29,888 bases of DNA, taken from assembly GCA_964520495.1 (NCBI GenBank), contig CAZFMZ010000006.1, forward strand, positions 1 through 29,888. Reading direction: 5' to 3'. Position 1 is the stretch's first letter. The number at the start of each line of letters is the position of its first letter. Below are positions 6,318-13,817 of this stretch, in pieces. The DNA is from UBA1020 sp964520495. GTDB taxonomy: Bacteria; Patescibacteriota; Saccharimonadia; Saccharimonadales; Saccharimonadaceae. A program made the translations under genes and the position numbers. Under the pieces are notes generated by a model, which was given only the letters and a program-made list of their open reading frames with translations, did not search any database and was not told where the DNA came from.

Positions 6318-8129
6318 ATGAACGACGAACAACTACATGCGATGCGACACAGCCTGGCGCACATCACGGCAGCAGCGGTGAAGCGGCTGTGGCCGGACGC
6401 GAAATTCGGCATCGGGCCAGTGGTCGAACACGGTTTCTACTATGATATCGACCTGGGCGACACTAAGATCAGTGAGCAGAATTTTCCAAAGATCGAGAAG
6501 ACGATGCGGCGTATCATCACCGAAGCGCAGGAGTTCGAACACTTCACGAAACCAATTGATGAGGCCATTGAGTGGGCGAAAGAGAGCGATCAGCCGTATA
6601 AGCAAGAACTACTGAACGACCTGAAGCGTAGTGGCACCACGGCGGCCAAGGATCTGGATGCGGCCGAGCTAGGGACGATCGCTGAGGGTGACACGGCATT
6701 GGAAGAGGTAGGGTTCTATAGAAACGGTGATTTTACTGATTTATGCCGTGGTCCGCATGTGGACACTACCCGTGACGTCGGTGCGTTCAAGCTGCTGCGC
6801 GTGGCCGGTGCCTACTGGCGCGGTAATGAGAAGAATGCGCAGATGCAGCGACTGTACGGTGTGGCATTCGCAACACAAGAAGAACTTGACGCCTACCTCG
6901 AGCGCCTGGAGCAGGCCCGCCTGCGCGACCACCGTAAACTGGGCCGCGAGCTTGAGCTTTATACGGTCAGCCCTCTGGTGGGTGCCGGCCTGCCATTGTT
7001 CACCCCGCGCGGCACGGTGCTGCGCGATATCGTGGCACAGTATTCTAACCAACTCCGTCAGGATAGGGGATTCACTAAGGTGTGGACACCGCATATCACC
7101 AAGCAAGACTTATATGAGGCATCAGGCCACTGGGCGAAATTTGGTGACGAACTTTTCCTGGTCACCAGTCAGGAAACCAGTGACAAGATGGCCTTGAAGC
7201 CGATGAACTGCCCGCATCATACGCAAATCTATGCCAGCAAGCCACGCAGCTATCGCGATATGCCCGTTCGGTTCCTGGAAACGACGACCGACTACCGCGA
7301 CGAGAAGACCGGCGAGCTAGGAGGGCTGAACCGGGTCCGTTCACTGACCCAGGACGACAGTCATGTCTTTGCACGACCTGACCAGATCAGGGATGAGATC
7401 GACGGCTTACTCGCCAGCGCCCGCGAGCTCTACGGCACGCTTGGCATGGATCTACGGGTCCGCTTAAGCTACCGCGACGATTCTGATGCATATCTGGGTG
7501 ACCCGGAGTTATGGCAGACGGCCCAAGCTCAGTTGAAGGAAGCCGTTGAGAAGAACCAGCTTTCCTACTATGAAGAAGAGGGCGAAGCGGCCTTCTACGG
7601 ACCGAAGATCGACTTCATGGCAACCGACGCGATCGGTCGTGAACATCAGGTCGCTACCGTGCAGCTTGATTTCGTTCAGCCGGAGCGGTTTGGCCTTGAA
7701 TATACCGACGCCGACTCAAAGGCTCAGCGACCAGTGATGATCCACTGCGCCTTGCTTGGCAGTATCGAACGGTTCCTCAGTGTCTTCATCGAGCACACGG
7801 CCGGCTGGTTCCCGCTGTGGGCAGCACCGGAACAGGTCCGCATCCTGACGATAAATGACACGGTGCGTGAGTACGTCGCCGAGATTGAGGCGGTCCTAAA
7901 GGGTGTCGTACTAATGATACCGGTGAAATACAACGAGCTACGCTTCACCCGCGATGATCGCAACGAATCGCTCGGCAAGAAGATACGGGAAGCAACCGCT
8001 TGGAAGATACCGGTGCAGTTGATCGTGGGAAACCAGGACAAGGAAGCTCGGGAAGTCAGCGTGCGGACGCAAGCCGGTGAGAGCAAGGTGGCACTTGATA
8101 AACTCGCTGAGTATCTCACAACGTTGTAA
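6318..8129 (+). CDS. thrS: Threonyl-tRNA synthetase lacking the TGS domain
   Basis: Joins threonine to tRNA-Thr in the cytoplasm. 603 residues, against about 640 in E. coli. The start at ATG 6318 has a clear SD (GGAAGGAG) and begins directly in the editing domain, so the N-terminal TGS domain is absent. Editing-site residues are H11, H15 (HSLAH), C143 and H147 (CRGPH). In the class II core the zinc ligands are C298 (MNCPHH), H349 (DDSHVF) and H476 (MIHCALLG); motif 2 (YRDEKTGEL) and motif 3 (GSIERFLSVF) are present. The anticodon-binding domain covers roughly residue 500 to the end. Editing and aminoacylation should both work. Expression is under the T-box upstream. The HAD, ATL and miaA genes follow closely on the same strand and may share the transcript. 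Confidence 0.97.
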   Translation: MNDEQLHAMRHSLAHITAAAVKRLWPDAKFGIGPVVEHGFYYDIDLGDTKISEQNFPKIEKTMRRIITEAQEFEHFTKPIDEAIEWAKESDQPYKQELLNDLKRSGTTAAKDLDAAELGTIAEGDTALEEVGFYRNGDFTDLCRGPHVDTTRDVGAFKLLRVAGAYWRGNEKNAQMQRLYGVAFATQEELDAYLERLEQARLRDHRKLGRELELYTVSPLVGAGLPLFTPRGTVLRDIVAQYSNQLRQDRGFTKVWTPHITKQDLYEASGHWAKFGDELFLVTSQETSDKMALKPMNCPHHTQIYASKPRSYRDMPVRFLETTTDYRDEKTGELGGLNRVRSLTQDDSHVFARPDQIRDEIDGLLASARELYGTLGMDLRVRLSYRDDSDAYLGDPELWQTAQAQLKEAVEKNQLSYYEEEGEAAFYGPKIDFMATDAIGREHQVATVQLDFVQPERFGLEYTDADSKAQRPVMIHCALLGSIERFLSVFIEHTAGWFPLWAAPEQVRILTINDTVREYVAEIEAVLKGVVLMIPVKYNELRFTRDDRNESLGKKIREATAWKIPVQLIVGNQDKEAREVSVRTQAGESKVALDKLAEYLTTL

Positions 8130-8141
8130 GGAACAGCAGAG

Positions 8142-8744
8142 GTGAAGAAAACGATTGCTATCGATATCGATGACGTACTAGCTGACAACGCGGCGGGTTT
8201 CGTCGCCTTCAGCAATCAGAAGTGGGGCACGAACTTACGGCCAGAAGATTACGATGAGCATTGGGCGAAGGTGTGGGCCGTTGATAACGAGGAAGTCGAG
8301 CGCCGGGCGACCAGCTTCCATGAATCCGGGGTGCTTCGTACATATACGCACGCCGACAGTGCCGTACCGGTCCTGAAGCGTCTTAGTCTTGATTATCATC
8401 TGATTATTGTCACTTCGCGGCGGTTGCAGGTGCGCGAGGATACGCTGGAATGGGTGCATCGGCATTATCCTGGTATTTTCAGCGATGCTGCCATTCATTT
8501 TGCTGGTATCTGGGATACGATTGACGATCAGTCGATTCATCGTACTAAGGCCGACGTCGTCGATGCCCTGGGAGCAGACATTCTGATCGATGATCAGCTG
8601 AAGCACTGCCAGGCAGTGGTCGAGGCAGGTAAACAGGCCGTGCTGTTTGGCGACTACGGCTGGAACGCGTTAAATGTCTTACCAGCGGGGATGGTTCGGG
8701 CAGCCGACTGGCCGGCAGTGGAGCGTTATTTTTATGACAGCTGA
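8142..8744 (+). CDS. HAD-superfamily 5'-nucleotidase-like phosphatase
   Basis: 200 residues, GTG start at 8142, 12 nt after thrS. The N-terminal IAIDIDDVLAD carries the HAD nucleophile pair D8 and D10. Motif II is in LIIVTSRR (about 86-93), and the acidic motif IV is ILIDDQLKH (about 147-155). The layout with a small helical cap between motif I and II resembles 5'(3')-deoxyribonucleotidase-type (NT5C) proteins, which remove phosphate from nucleotides. It could equally be a phosphatase for another small phosphoester. Its last 11 bases overlap the start of the alkyltransferase-like gene, so the genes are translationally coupled. The HAD call is safe; the substrate is inferred. Confidence 0.85.
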   Translation: MKKTIAIDIDDVLADNAAGFVAFSNQKWGTNLRPEDYDEHWAKVWAVDNEEVERRATSFHESGVLRTYTHADSAVPVLKRLSLDYHLIIVTSRRLQVREDTLEWVHRHYPGIFSDAAIHFAGIWDTIDDQSIHRTKADVVDALGADILIDDQLKHCQAVVEAGKQAVLFGDYGWNALNVLPAGMVRAADWPAVERYFYDS

Positions 8745-9051
8745 GAGTGACTTCCGTACTCGGGTGGAAGCATTGATGGCAAAGGTGCCGACTGGCCGCG
8801 TGATTACGTATGGTGATCTCGCTGGTTTAGCAGGCCAGGCGAGCGCCAGTCGGATTGTCGGTGGTATCGCACATTATGGCAACCCAGACCTCCCGTGGCA
8901 TCGCTTGGTCAATCGCTTCGGTGGTTTGGCAAGTGGCTTTCACGGCGGCCGCGAGGCGCAGGCGCAGTTACTGGCGCAGGAGGGGATCAGCTGCACTGAT
9001 CACATCGTCGATAATTTTACGGAGCTACGATGGCACCCCGACCGAACTTGA
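8734..9051 (+). CDS. Alkyltransferase-like DNA-binding protein (ATL, MGMT family)
   Basis: 105 residues from ATG 8734; a longer frame from 8674 overlaps the HAD gene and adds sequence foreign to the family. It matches the DNA-binding domain of O6-alkylguanine-DNA alkyltransferases: VPTGRVITYGDLA (18-30), ASRIVGGIAHYGNP (38-51), then PWHRLVN (54-60). In true MGMT the active site is PCHRV; here the acceptor Cys is Trp55. ATL proteins with this change bind O6-alkylguanine without repairing it and recruit nucleotide excision repair. The gene overlaps both neighbours (11 nt with HAD, 22 nt with miaA). Confidence 0.92.
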   Translation: MTAESDFRTRVEALMAKVPTGRVITYGDLAGLAGQASASRIVGGIAHYGNPDLPWHRLVNRFGGLASGFHGGREAQAQLLAQEGISCTDHIVDNFTELRWHPDRT

Positions 9052-9899
9052 TCGCGCTCGTCGGGCCGACCGCCAGCGGCAAGACGGCGCTGGCGATTGA
9101 GCTGGCCACGCGTTGGAACGGTGAAATCGTCTGCGCTGATTCGCGTACGGTGTACCGGGGAATGGATATTGGCACCGCTAAGCCGACGACCGCAGAGCAG
9201 GCACGGGTTCGCCATTGGGGCCTCAACCTGGTAGAACCGAGTCAAGCGTTCACGGCGGCCGATTTCAAACGCTATGCCGACGCCGCAATCGCCGATATCC
9301 ACGCCCGTGGGAAGACGGCTTTCTTGGTCGGGGGCACCGGTCTTTATGTCGACGCGGTTCTGTATGGTTTTACGTTCGGCCCGCCGCACGACGTCGCTCA
9401 GCGGCAGCGCCTCAGTGCGATGACACTGGAGCAGCTTCATACCTATTGCAGCGAACACAACATATCTCTACCGGAGAACGCTGCGAACAAGCGATATGTC
9501 ATGCGGGTCATTGAGAGAAAAAGCGCAAGCGGTATCAGTCGGAATGCACTTCGTGACGACGCGATCATTGTGGGAATCGCTACACGTATGGATACGTTGC
9601 GTCAACGTATCGTAGATCGGACTGAACACTTGTTTGAGCACGACGTTGTCGGTGAGGCGACTTTATTGGGCAAAAAATACGGCTGGGAACATGAGTCGAT
9701 GACGGGAAATATCTACCCCCTGGTTAAATCGTATCTGGAGAATGAGATGTCGCTTGCTGAAATCAAAGATAAATTCACAACGCTCGATTACCGTTTAGCA
9801 AAGCGGCAAATGACCTGGCTGCGTCGGAATCCGGACATCCGATGGGCACGTTTAACAGAGGCCAGTGACTACCTAGGTCATCTGCTCGCGACCGAATAA
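9030..9899 (+). CDS. miaA: tRNA dimethylallyltransferase
   Basis: Adds the dimethylallyl group to N6 of A37 in tRNAs that read codons starting with U. 289 residues, somewhat shorter than the usual 300-316. The P-loop GPTASGKT is at about residues 12-19, the DSRTVYRGMDIGTAKPT block at about 37-53, and VGGTGLYVDA near 100-109. The C-terminal KRQMTWLRRNPDIRW fits the conserved RQ-TWFRR element. The middle insert that binds tRNA is compact, which accounts for the short length. The start ATG overlaps the ATL gene by 22 nt. It sits with thrS, in keeping with a tRNA function. The second half is slightly less GC-rich than the first. Confidence 0.95.
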   Translation: MAPRPNLIALVGPTASGKTALAIELATRWNGEIVCADSRTVYRGMDIGTAKPTTAEQARVRHWGLNLVEPSQAFTAADFKRYADAAIADIHARGKTAFLVGGTGLYVDAVLYGFTFGPPHDVAQRQRLSAMTLEQLHTYCSEHNISLPENAANKRYVMRVIERKSASGISRNALRDDAIIVGIATRMDTLRQRIVDRTEHLFEHDVVGEATLLGKKYGWEHESMTGNIYPLVKSYLENEMSLAEIKDKFTTLDYRLAKRQMTWLRRNPDIRWARLTEASDYLGHLLATE

Positions 9900-9905
9900 A
9901 TTCTG

Positions 9906-9914
9906 TGGTACTAT
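9906..9914 (+). promoter_or_regulatory. Extended -10 upstream of the winged-helix gene
   Basis: TGGTACTAT fits the extended -10 pattern, 30 nt before the ATG at 9945; GGGGTAG serves as SD. It suggests the regulator/MBL pair is transcribed separately from miaA. Confidence 0.5.
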
Positions 9915-9944
9915 TGAGACAAGAAAGTATTCGGGGTAGACGAT

Positions 9945-10547
9945 ATGATTGACGCACTATTCGGTTCAAAGACACGCATCAAGTTGCTGCACCTTTTCCT
10001 GAACAATCCAGGTAAGTCATTTTATGTCCGTGAAATCACCCGTCTGATTGACGAACAGATTAACTCGGTCCGTCGTGAACTGTCGAACATGATGAACGTC
10101 GGTATCATCAAAAGCGACACGGCCGACAATAAACTGTACTACGAAGTGAACCAGCGCTATGAATACTACGTCCCATTACGGGCAATCTTTGGCAATGACG
10201 CCGACGCTAAGAACGTGGTCAAAGCACCGAAGCCGTCGACACTGGACTGGCAGGCACGCCTGGATGAGGTGGGCGGCATTCGATTCGCGGTGCTTTCGGG
10301 CGTGTTCGTGCAGGGCTCATCGAGCAAGGTCGATCTATTACTCGTCGGTAACCCGGCACCGGCCAAGCTGAAGAGCTTCATCAAGACGCTCGAGAAGAAG
10401 GAAGGCCGTGAGCTCAATTACAGTGTGCTGGCGTATGACGAGTTCTACTATCGATTGAGCATCCGTGATAAATTTATTACCGAGCTACTTAGCAGCAAGC
10501 ACGTGGTGCTGCGCGATGAAGAGCAGATACTGACCAGGCAGAAATAG
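9945..10547 (+). CDS. Winged-helix regulator with a nucleotidyltransferase-like C-terminal domain
   Basis: 200 residues. The N-terminal ~75 residues form a winged helix-turn-helix: FGSKTRIKLLHLFLNNPGKSFYVREITR, then INSVRRELSNMMNVGIIKS, then a wing (DNKLYYEVN). The pattern resembles ArsR/MarR-like regulators of archaea and Patescibacteria. The C-terminal part (about 100-195) contains RFAVLSGVFVQGSS-KVDLLLVGN, which looks like the G-S...D-L core strand of minimal nucleotidyltransferases. However, only one Asp is clear, so it may be an inactive fold used for binding. The MBL-fold gene follows 9 nt later, so the two form an operon and may be linked in function. The DNA-binding role is likely; the target and ligand are unknown. 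Confidence 0.75.
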   Translation: MIDALFGSKTRIKLLHLFLNNPGKSFYVREITRLIDEQINSVRRELSNMMNVGIIKSDTADNKLYYEVNQRYEYYVPLRAIFGNDADAKNVVKAPKPSTLDWQARLDEVGGIRFAVLSGVFVQGSSSKVDLLLVGNPAPAKLKSFIKTLEKKEGRELNYSVLAYDEFYYRLSIRDKFITELLSSKHVVLRDEEQILTRQK

Positions 10548-10556
10548 GAGAAGACA

Positions 10557-11183
10557 ATGTTTGACTTGGAATACAAAGGTGGTAACACGGTCGTTATTAC
10601 GACAAAGAAATCGAAACTTATTAGCGACCCGAAGCAATCGGTCATCGGATTGAAAGACATCGAACCTAAGGCTATGGTATCGCTCGCCACCGAAGCACGC
10701 TTCGCCGTGCAGAGCGAAGAGTCGGTCCTCGAAGTTGAAGGTCCGGGCGAGTACGAGGTTGGTGACTTCTCGATCCGAGGCATCGCGGCGCAGCGTCACC
10801 TTGACGCTGATGGGCACGGATCGACCATCTACCGGATTGAAGTAGGAGATGTACGGATTGCCTTGCTCGGCAACATCGATGCCAAATTGACCGACGACCA
10901 GCTTGAGGCAATCGGCGTGGTTGACATGGTCATCCTACCAGTCGGCGGCGGAGGCTATACGCTTGATGCGACCTCGGCTGCTCATGTGGTACGGGCAATC
11001 GACGCCAAGGTCGTCGTGCCGGTTCACTACGCCGACACCGGCTTGAAGTACGAAGTGCCACAGGATGAGGTGGCCGTATTCGAGAAGGAATTCGGTGGTG
11101 CGGTCGAAACGCTCGATAAGCTGAAAGTGAAATCAGTCTCCAGCCTGCCGCTGATGCCAACCATCTACAAGCTCACTCGCTAG
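10557..11183 (+). CDS. MBL-fold (UlaG/Lactamase_B_3-like) protein, metal site degenerate
   Basis: 208 residues, ATG with SD (AGGAGAA). The C-terminal half reads like the end of the metallo-beta-lactamase fold family Lactamase_B_3: IALLGNI, VVDMVILPVGGGGYTLDATSAAHVVRAID, KVVVPVHYADT. The expected HxHxDH metal-binding loop in the N-terminal half is not there, and the middle GDT aspartate position reads GNI. The protein therefore probably binds fewer or no metal ions and may not be a hydrolase. GPGEYEVGDFSIRGI (about 61-75) fits the second beta-sheet edge. It is transcribed with the winged-helix gene and ends before a strong bidirectional terminator. Confidence 0.75.
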   Translation: MFDLEYKGGNTVVITTKKSKLISDPKQSVIGLKDIEPKAMVSLATEARFAVQSEESVLEVEGPGEYEVGDFSIRGIAAQRHLDADGHGSTIYRIEVGDVRIALLGNIDAKLTDDQLEAIGVVDMVILPVGGGGYTLDATSAAHVVRAIDAKVVVPVHYADTGLKYEVPQDEVAVFEKEFGGAVETLDKLKVKSVSSLPLMPTIYKLTR

Positions 11184-11205
11184 CAAAGGACGTATTCTCG
11201 TAAAT

Positions 11206-11235
11206 AAAAACTCCGCCTGTTGAGGCGGAGTTTTT
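11206..11235. terminator. Bidirectional terminator between the MBL gene and rpmB
   Basis: Perfect 13-base arms (AAAAACTCCGCCT at 11206-11218 and its complement at 11223-11235) around GTTG, with A and T runs that give a U-tail on both strands. It serves the + strand MBL operon and the - strand rpmB. Confidence 0.93.
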
Positions 11236-11250
11236 GCGACGCGTACCCGC

Positions 11251-11457
11251 TTATTTCGCGGCTGGTTGCAGCAGGCCCTTCTTCTTGAGCGTACGGATTG
11301 CGGTGGTCGAGAGGGTCATGGTGACCTTCTGTCCGTCGACTACGAAGGTCTTCTTCTGTAGGTTCGGCTTGAACACGCGCTTGGTGCGACGCAAAGAGAA
11401 GCTCACGTTGTGGCCGAATTGCTTGCCCTTGCCGGTCAGTTCGCATTTAGCTGCCAT
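11251..11457 (-). CDS. rpmB: 50S ribosomal protein L28
   Basis: 68-residue ribosomal protein of the large subunit. It begins MAAKCELTGKGKQFGHNVS, the typical L28 start (CxxTGK...GNxVSHS), and contains RRTKRVFKPNLQKKTF and VTMTLSTTAIRTLKKKGL, which fit the family. Only one Cys of the classic zinc-ribbon version is present. The SD AAGGAG is 8 nt upstream. It is a single-gene unit with its own promoter and a shared terminator. Confidence 0.95.
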   Translation of the reverse strand: MAAKCELTGKGKQFGHNVSFSLRRTKRVFKPNLQKKTFVVDGQKVTMTLSTTAIRTLKKKGLLQPAAK

Positions 11458-11492
11458 TTATTTGCTCCTTAGCTACTATTAAAACTCGTACT

Positions 11493-11521
11493 ATAGTAGC
11501 CGATTCAAGGGGTTCCGTCAA
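11493..11521 (-). promoter_or_regulatory. rpmB promoter
   Basis: TTGACG (11521-11516), a 17-nt spacer and TACTAT (11498-11493) on the minus strand. The -10 box lies inside the perfect palindrome TACTATAGTA (11489-11498), which could serve as an operator. Confidence 0.75.
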
Positions 11522-11560
11522 GATGTCCACCATGCGGAGGGTAGGGTATACTAAGAGGCA

Positions 11561-12193
11561 ATGGATATCGGGTATATCATTACCGTACTGGTCGTCATTC
11601 TGTTCTCGATGACCCTGCACGAAGTCATGCATGGGTTCGTAGCCTATTGGCTGGGCGACGACACCGCTAAATTAGAGGGGAGGCTAACGCTGAACCCTAT
11701 TAAACATATCGATCCGTTCCTTACTATCCTCTTACCGGTCATGTTGGCCATTATCGGTGGGCCCATCTTCGGTGGGGCTAAGCCGGTGCCGTTCAACCCG
11801 GCGAGACTACGTTACGATGAGTGGGGCGCTGCATTGGTCGCCCTTGCCGGTCCGCTGACCAACCTACTGATCGCTTTCATCCTGTTTGCCAGTTACGCGC
11901 TCAGCGGCGTTGCCAGCGACAGCCCGGCCGGCCAGTTCCTGATGATCGCCGTGCTGGTGAACATCGGTTTCTTCGTGTTCAACATGTTACCGATACCGCC
12001 GCTGGATGGTTCACGGGTGGTGTATGCGCTCGCGCCGGATTTCGTGCGCCGCGCCATGGAGGTTATCGAACAGTTCGGTCTTATCTTCATCTTCGCTATC
12101 GTGCTATTGGCCAGCTCATTCATCGGTCAGCTGATGCTGACGCTCATCCGGGCTATCCTGGAAGTCTTCAGTCGTATATTTGGCCTGGCCTGA
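11561..12193 (+). CDS. Site-2 protease family (M50) membrane metalloprotease
   Basis: 210 residues. The zinc motif HEVMH (H20, E21, H24) lies in the first membrane helix, the third ligand D149 in IPPLDGSRV, and the NPI/GPxTN signatures at about 45-47 and 97-101 (AGPLTNLLIAF). Five to six hydrophobic segments are visible, typical of the small M50B proteases without PDZ domains. Site-2 proteases cut membrane-embedded substrates, often releasing sigma factors or signal peptides. The ATG at 11561 is 8 nt after a TATACT -10-like box (11547-11552), so the mRNA may be almost leaderless. The next -10 box, for a non-coding RNA, begins 11 nt after its stop codon. Confidence 0.93.
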   Translation: MDIGYIITVLVVILFSMTLHEVMHGFVAYWLGDDTAKLEGRLTLNPIKHIDPFLTILLPVMLAIIGGPIFGGAKPVPFNPARLRYDEWGAALVALAGPLTNLLIAFILFASYALSGVASDSPAGQFLMIAVLVNIGFFVFNMLPIPPLDGSRVVYALAPDFVRRAMEVIEQFGLIFIFAIVLLASSFIGQLMLTLIRAILEVFSRIFGLA

Positions 12194-12203
12194 GTGCCCG
12201 GTG

Positions 12204-12209
12204 TATAAT
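12204..12209 (+). promoter_or_regulatory. -10 box of the structured RNA at 12216
   Basis: A perfect TATAAT; a poor -35 (TTGGCC, 12180-12185) lies 18 nt upstream. The predicted +1 at 12216 is 3 nt before the closing helix of the RNA. Confidence 0.65.
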
Positions 12210-12215
12210 GGAAGT

Positions 12216-12390
12216 AGTCCCATCGATGTCATCGGGGGACGTGGCGTAAATGATTTCCTAACGTCATTTGATAGGGGATTCAAGCACTGATTACCGTGGT
12301 AGTTGGTGAAGCGAATACCCACCTTGCACGAACGCGGGGATATATCAAGCGCCACGTCTCCTGGAAGAGATCGATGGGGCGCTTTGTATC
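12216..12390 (+). ncRNA. Structured non-coding RNA candidate (about 170 nt; 6S-like?)
   Basis: The 200 bases between the M50 gene and tRNA-Pro hold no reading frame but fold by eye into nested helices. A closing helix of 9 bp (CCCATCGAT 12219-12227 with ATCGATGGG 12370-12378) is followed by an internal loop and a 12-bp helix (12235-12246 with 12350-12361, one G-U). Inside are a hairpin AAATGA/TCATTT and nested CGTG/CACG and GGTG/CACC. A TATAAT box sits just before the 5' end. Long rod-like closing helices with a loop near the base recall 6S RNA, which binds RNA polymerase, but the inner part looks branched, so the class is open. It is not SRP RNA (no GGAAGGAAGCAG-type core). The 3' end is uncertain and may be made during maturation of tRNA-Pro. 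Confidence 0.65.
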
Positions 12391-12396
12391 CGTCGA

Positions 12397-12472
12397 CGGG
12401 GTGTGGCGCAGCTGGTAGCGCGCACGGCTGGGGGCCGTGAGGTCGCAAGTTCAAGTCTTGTCACCCCGACCA
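12397..12472 (+). tRNA. tRNA-Pro (GGG)
   Basis: Acceptor CGGGGTG/CACCCCG, anticodon stem CACGG/CCGTG with loop CTGGGGG (anticodon GGG), discriminator A and encoded CCA. C1-G72 is typical of bacterial tRNA-Pro. It probably shares a transcript with the structured RNA just upstream. Confidence 0.95.
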
Positions 12473-12515
12473 TACGCTATACTATTATCAGGAAACTAAC
12501 AGCGAAAGCAGGCCC

Positions 12516-13403
12516 GTGAAGCAACTCATTTCCGTCAGAGCTATCATCAGAGACGACCACAAGACCTTATTGCTCCGACGGGCCAACGGCCGTCAGTCTA
12601 TCTTGGGTAAATACGAACTACCCGGCGGAAAGCTTGGTTACGGCGAGCAGCCGGAAGACGCGCTGGCTCGCTACCTCAAGGATGATGCTGGTCTTATCAT
12701 CCAAGCCGCCCACCTATATGACGTGCTGACGTATGTCGACCACGATGACCGCGACATCCAATATACCTTCATTCTATATCTGGTGAGTCTGGGACAGGGT
12801 GGTACCAAGGTACGCCTCAGTGAAAATTACGATCAATACCAATGGAAGAAAATCGGTGAAGTCGTCCAGGGTGAGCTGACCGAGTCGGCCAAGTTGCTCC
12901 TTGGCATTTCGCAGCAGGATGTCGGGGAGGCCAGAAAAGGTGATCTGATTGAAGCACCCGGTACGGAAGTGAGCAACGTCCCGGTCGATGGCCATTACAT
13001 CATCTATTCCGATGGTGGTTCGCGTGGTAATCCCGGTCCGAGCGCCAGCGGATTCGTTATTATGAACTCCAATGAGGAAGTGCTTCATCAGGGTGGAATG
13101 TATCTCGGTATTACCACCAACAACCAGGCGGAATATCACGGTGTACGCCTAGGGCTTGAGAAAGCGCTTGAGATGGGTGCCAAGACGGTTGATTTTCGGA
13201 TGGACAGCTTACTAGTGGTCAATCAGCTGACCGGTATCTACAAGATAAAGAACCGCGACCTCTGGCCCATCAACGAACGCATCAGAGAATTGAGCCAACA
13301 GTTCGACAAAGTCACGTTCTCACACGTCCGACGTGAATTCAATCAGCTAGCTGACGGCATGGTCAATAAGATCCTGAACGCTCACGAAGCTGGCGAATCG
13401 TAA
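12516..13403 (+). CDS. NUDIX-like / RNase HI fusion protein
   Basis: 295 residues, GTG start at 12516. The N-terminal domain (about 1-135) is a NUDIX fold. Its box reads G38-x5-E44-x7-R52-Y-L-K-D56-D57-x-G59, so the usual REUXEE glutamates are replaced by Y53, D56 and D57 and hydrolysis may be weak or lost. After a linker (about 136-157), the C-terminal domain is RNase HI-like: YSDGGSRGNPGP (D166), NNQAEY (E206), MDSLLVV (D230) and NQLADGMVN (D280) supply all four catalytic acids. It should cut RNA in RNA-DNA hybrids. The lack of a basic handle and the NxAEY pattern place it with the short RnhA/YpdQ-like group. The NUDIX part may recognise nucleotides or act as a docking domain. A -10-like TATACT lies at 12478-12483. 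Confidence 0.9.
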   Translation: MKQLISVRAIIRDDHKTLLLRRANGRQSILGKYELPGGKLGYGEQPEDALARYLKDDAGLIIQAAHLYDVLTYVDHDDRDIQYTFILYLVSLGQGGTKVRLSENYDQYQWKKIGEVVQGELTESAKLLLGISQQDVGEARKGDLIEAPGTEVSNVPVDGHYIIYSDGGSRGNPGPSASGFVIMNSNEEVLHQGGMYLGITTNNQAEYHGVRLGLEKALEMGAKTVDFRMDSLLVVNQLTGIYKIKNRDLWPINERIRELSQQFDKVTFSHVRREFNQLADGMVNKILNAHEAGES

Positions 13404-13412
13404 CCGATACGG

Positions 13413-13418
13413 TATAAT
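13413..13418 (+). promoter_or_regulatory. -10 box of rnpB
   Basis: A perfect TATAAT with predicted +1 near 13425, at the start of the P1 helix of RNase P RNA. Confidence 0.7.
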
Positions 13419-13424
13419 AAACGC

Positions 13425-13767
13425 TGGCAGCCCGCTGAGCGACCGCTGGCGTTCCCTAAAGGGGCGCGAGAGGAAAGTCCGGGCAGCGTAGGACATGACA
13501 GTTGCTAACGGCAACCGGGGGCGACCCCAGGGAAAGTGCCACAGAAACGAAACCGCCCTTTCGGGGGTAAGGATGAAACGAGTGAGGTAAGAGCTCACAG
13601 CGACGCGTGGTGACACGCGGAGGAGGTAAACCCTGTCTGCTGCAAGGAGGATCTCTATGAAGGGTTGTCCGCCCAGAGGTCCGCTAACCGCATGAGCCAG
13701 CGTGGCAACACGCGGCCTAGATAGATGGTCGTTCTCGACAGAACCCGGCTTACAGGCGAGCTGCTAC
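13425..13767 (+). ncRNA. rnpB: RNase P RNA (class A type)
   Basis: The catalytic RNA that trims the 5' leaders of pre-tRNAs. Conserved blocks are all visible: GAGGAAAGTCCGGGC near 13469, ACAGAAACGAAACCGCC near 13541, GGTAAACCC near 13626, and AGATAGATGGTCG followed by GACAGAACCCGGCTTA near 13737. The 5' GGCAGC pairs with the 3' GCTGC to form P1. Exact ends are set by P1 and the promoter and are accurate to a few bases. A strong terminator follows. Confidence 0.95.
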
Positions 13768-13769
13768 CG

Positions 13770-13799
13770 AAAATCTCCTCGGATTTCCGAGGAGATTTT
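13770..13799. terminator. Bidirectional terminator between rnpB and rplT
   Basis: Perfect 13-base arms (AAAATCTCCTCGG and its complement) around ATTT, with flanking A4/T4 runs; it serves rnpB on + and the infC-rpmI-rplT operon on -. Confidence 0.92.
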
Positions 13800-13817
13800 C
13801 GTGGGCGCTGGAGTGAA

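Noticed and set aside
12216..12390. SRP (4.5S) RNA as identity of the structured RNA
   Set aside because: The conserved SRP apical loop sequence is missing and the element is longer and branched.
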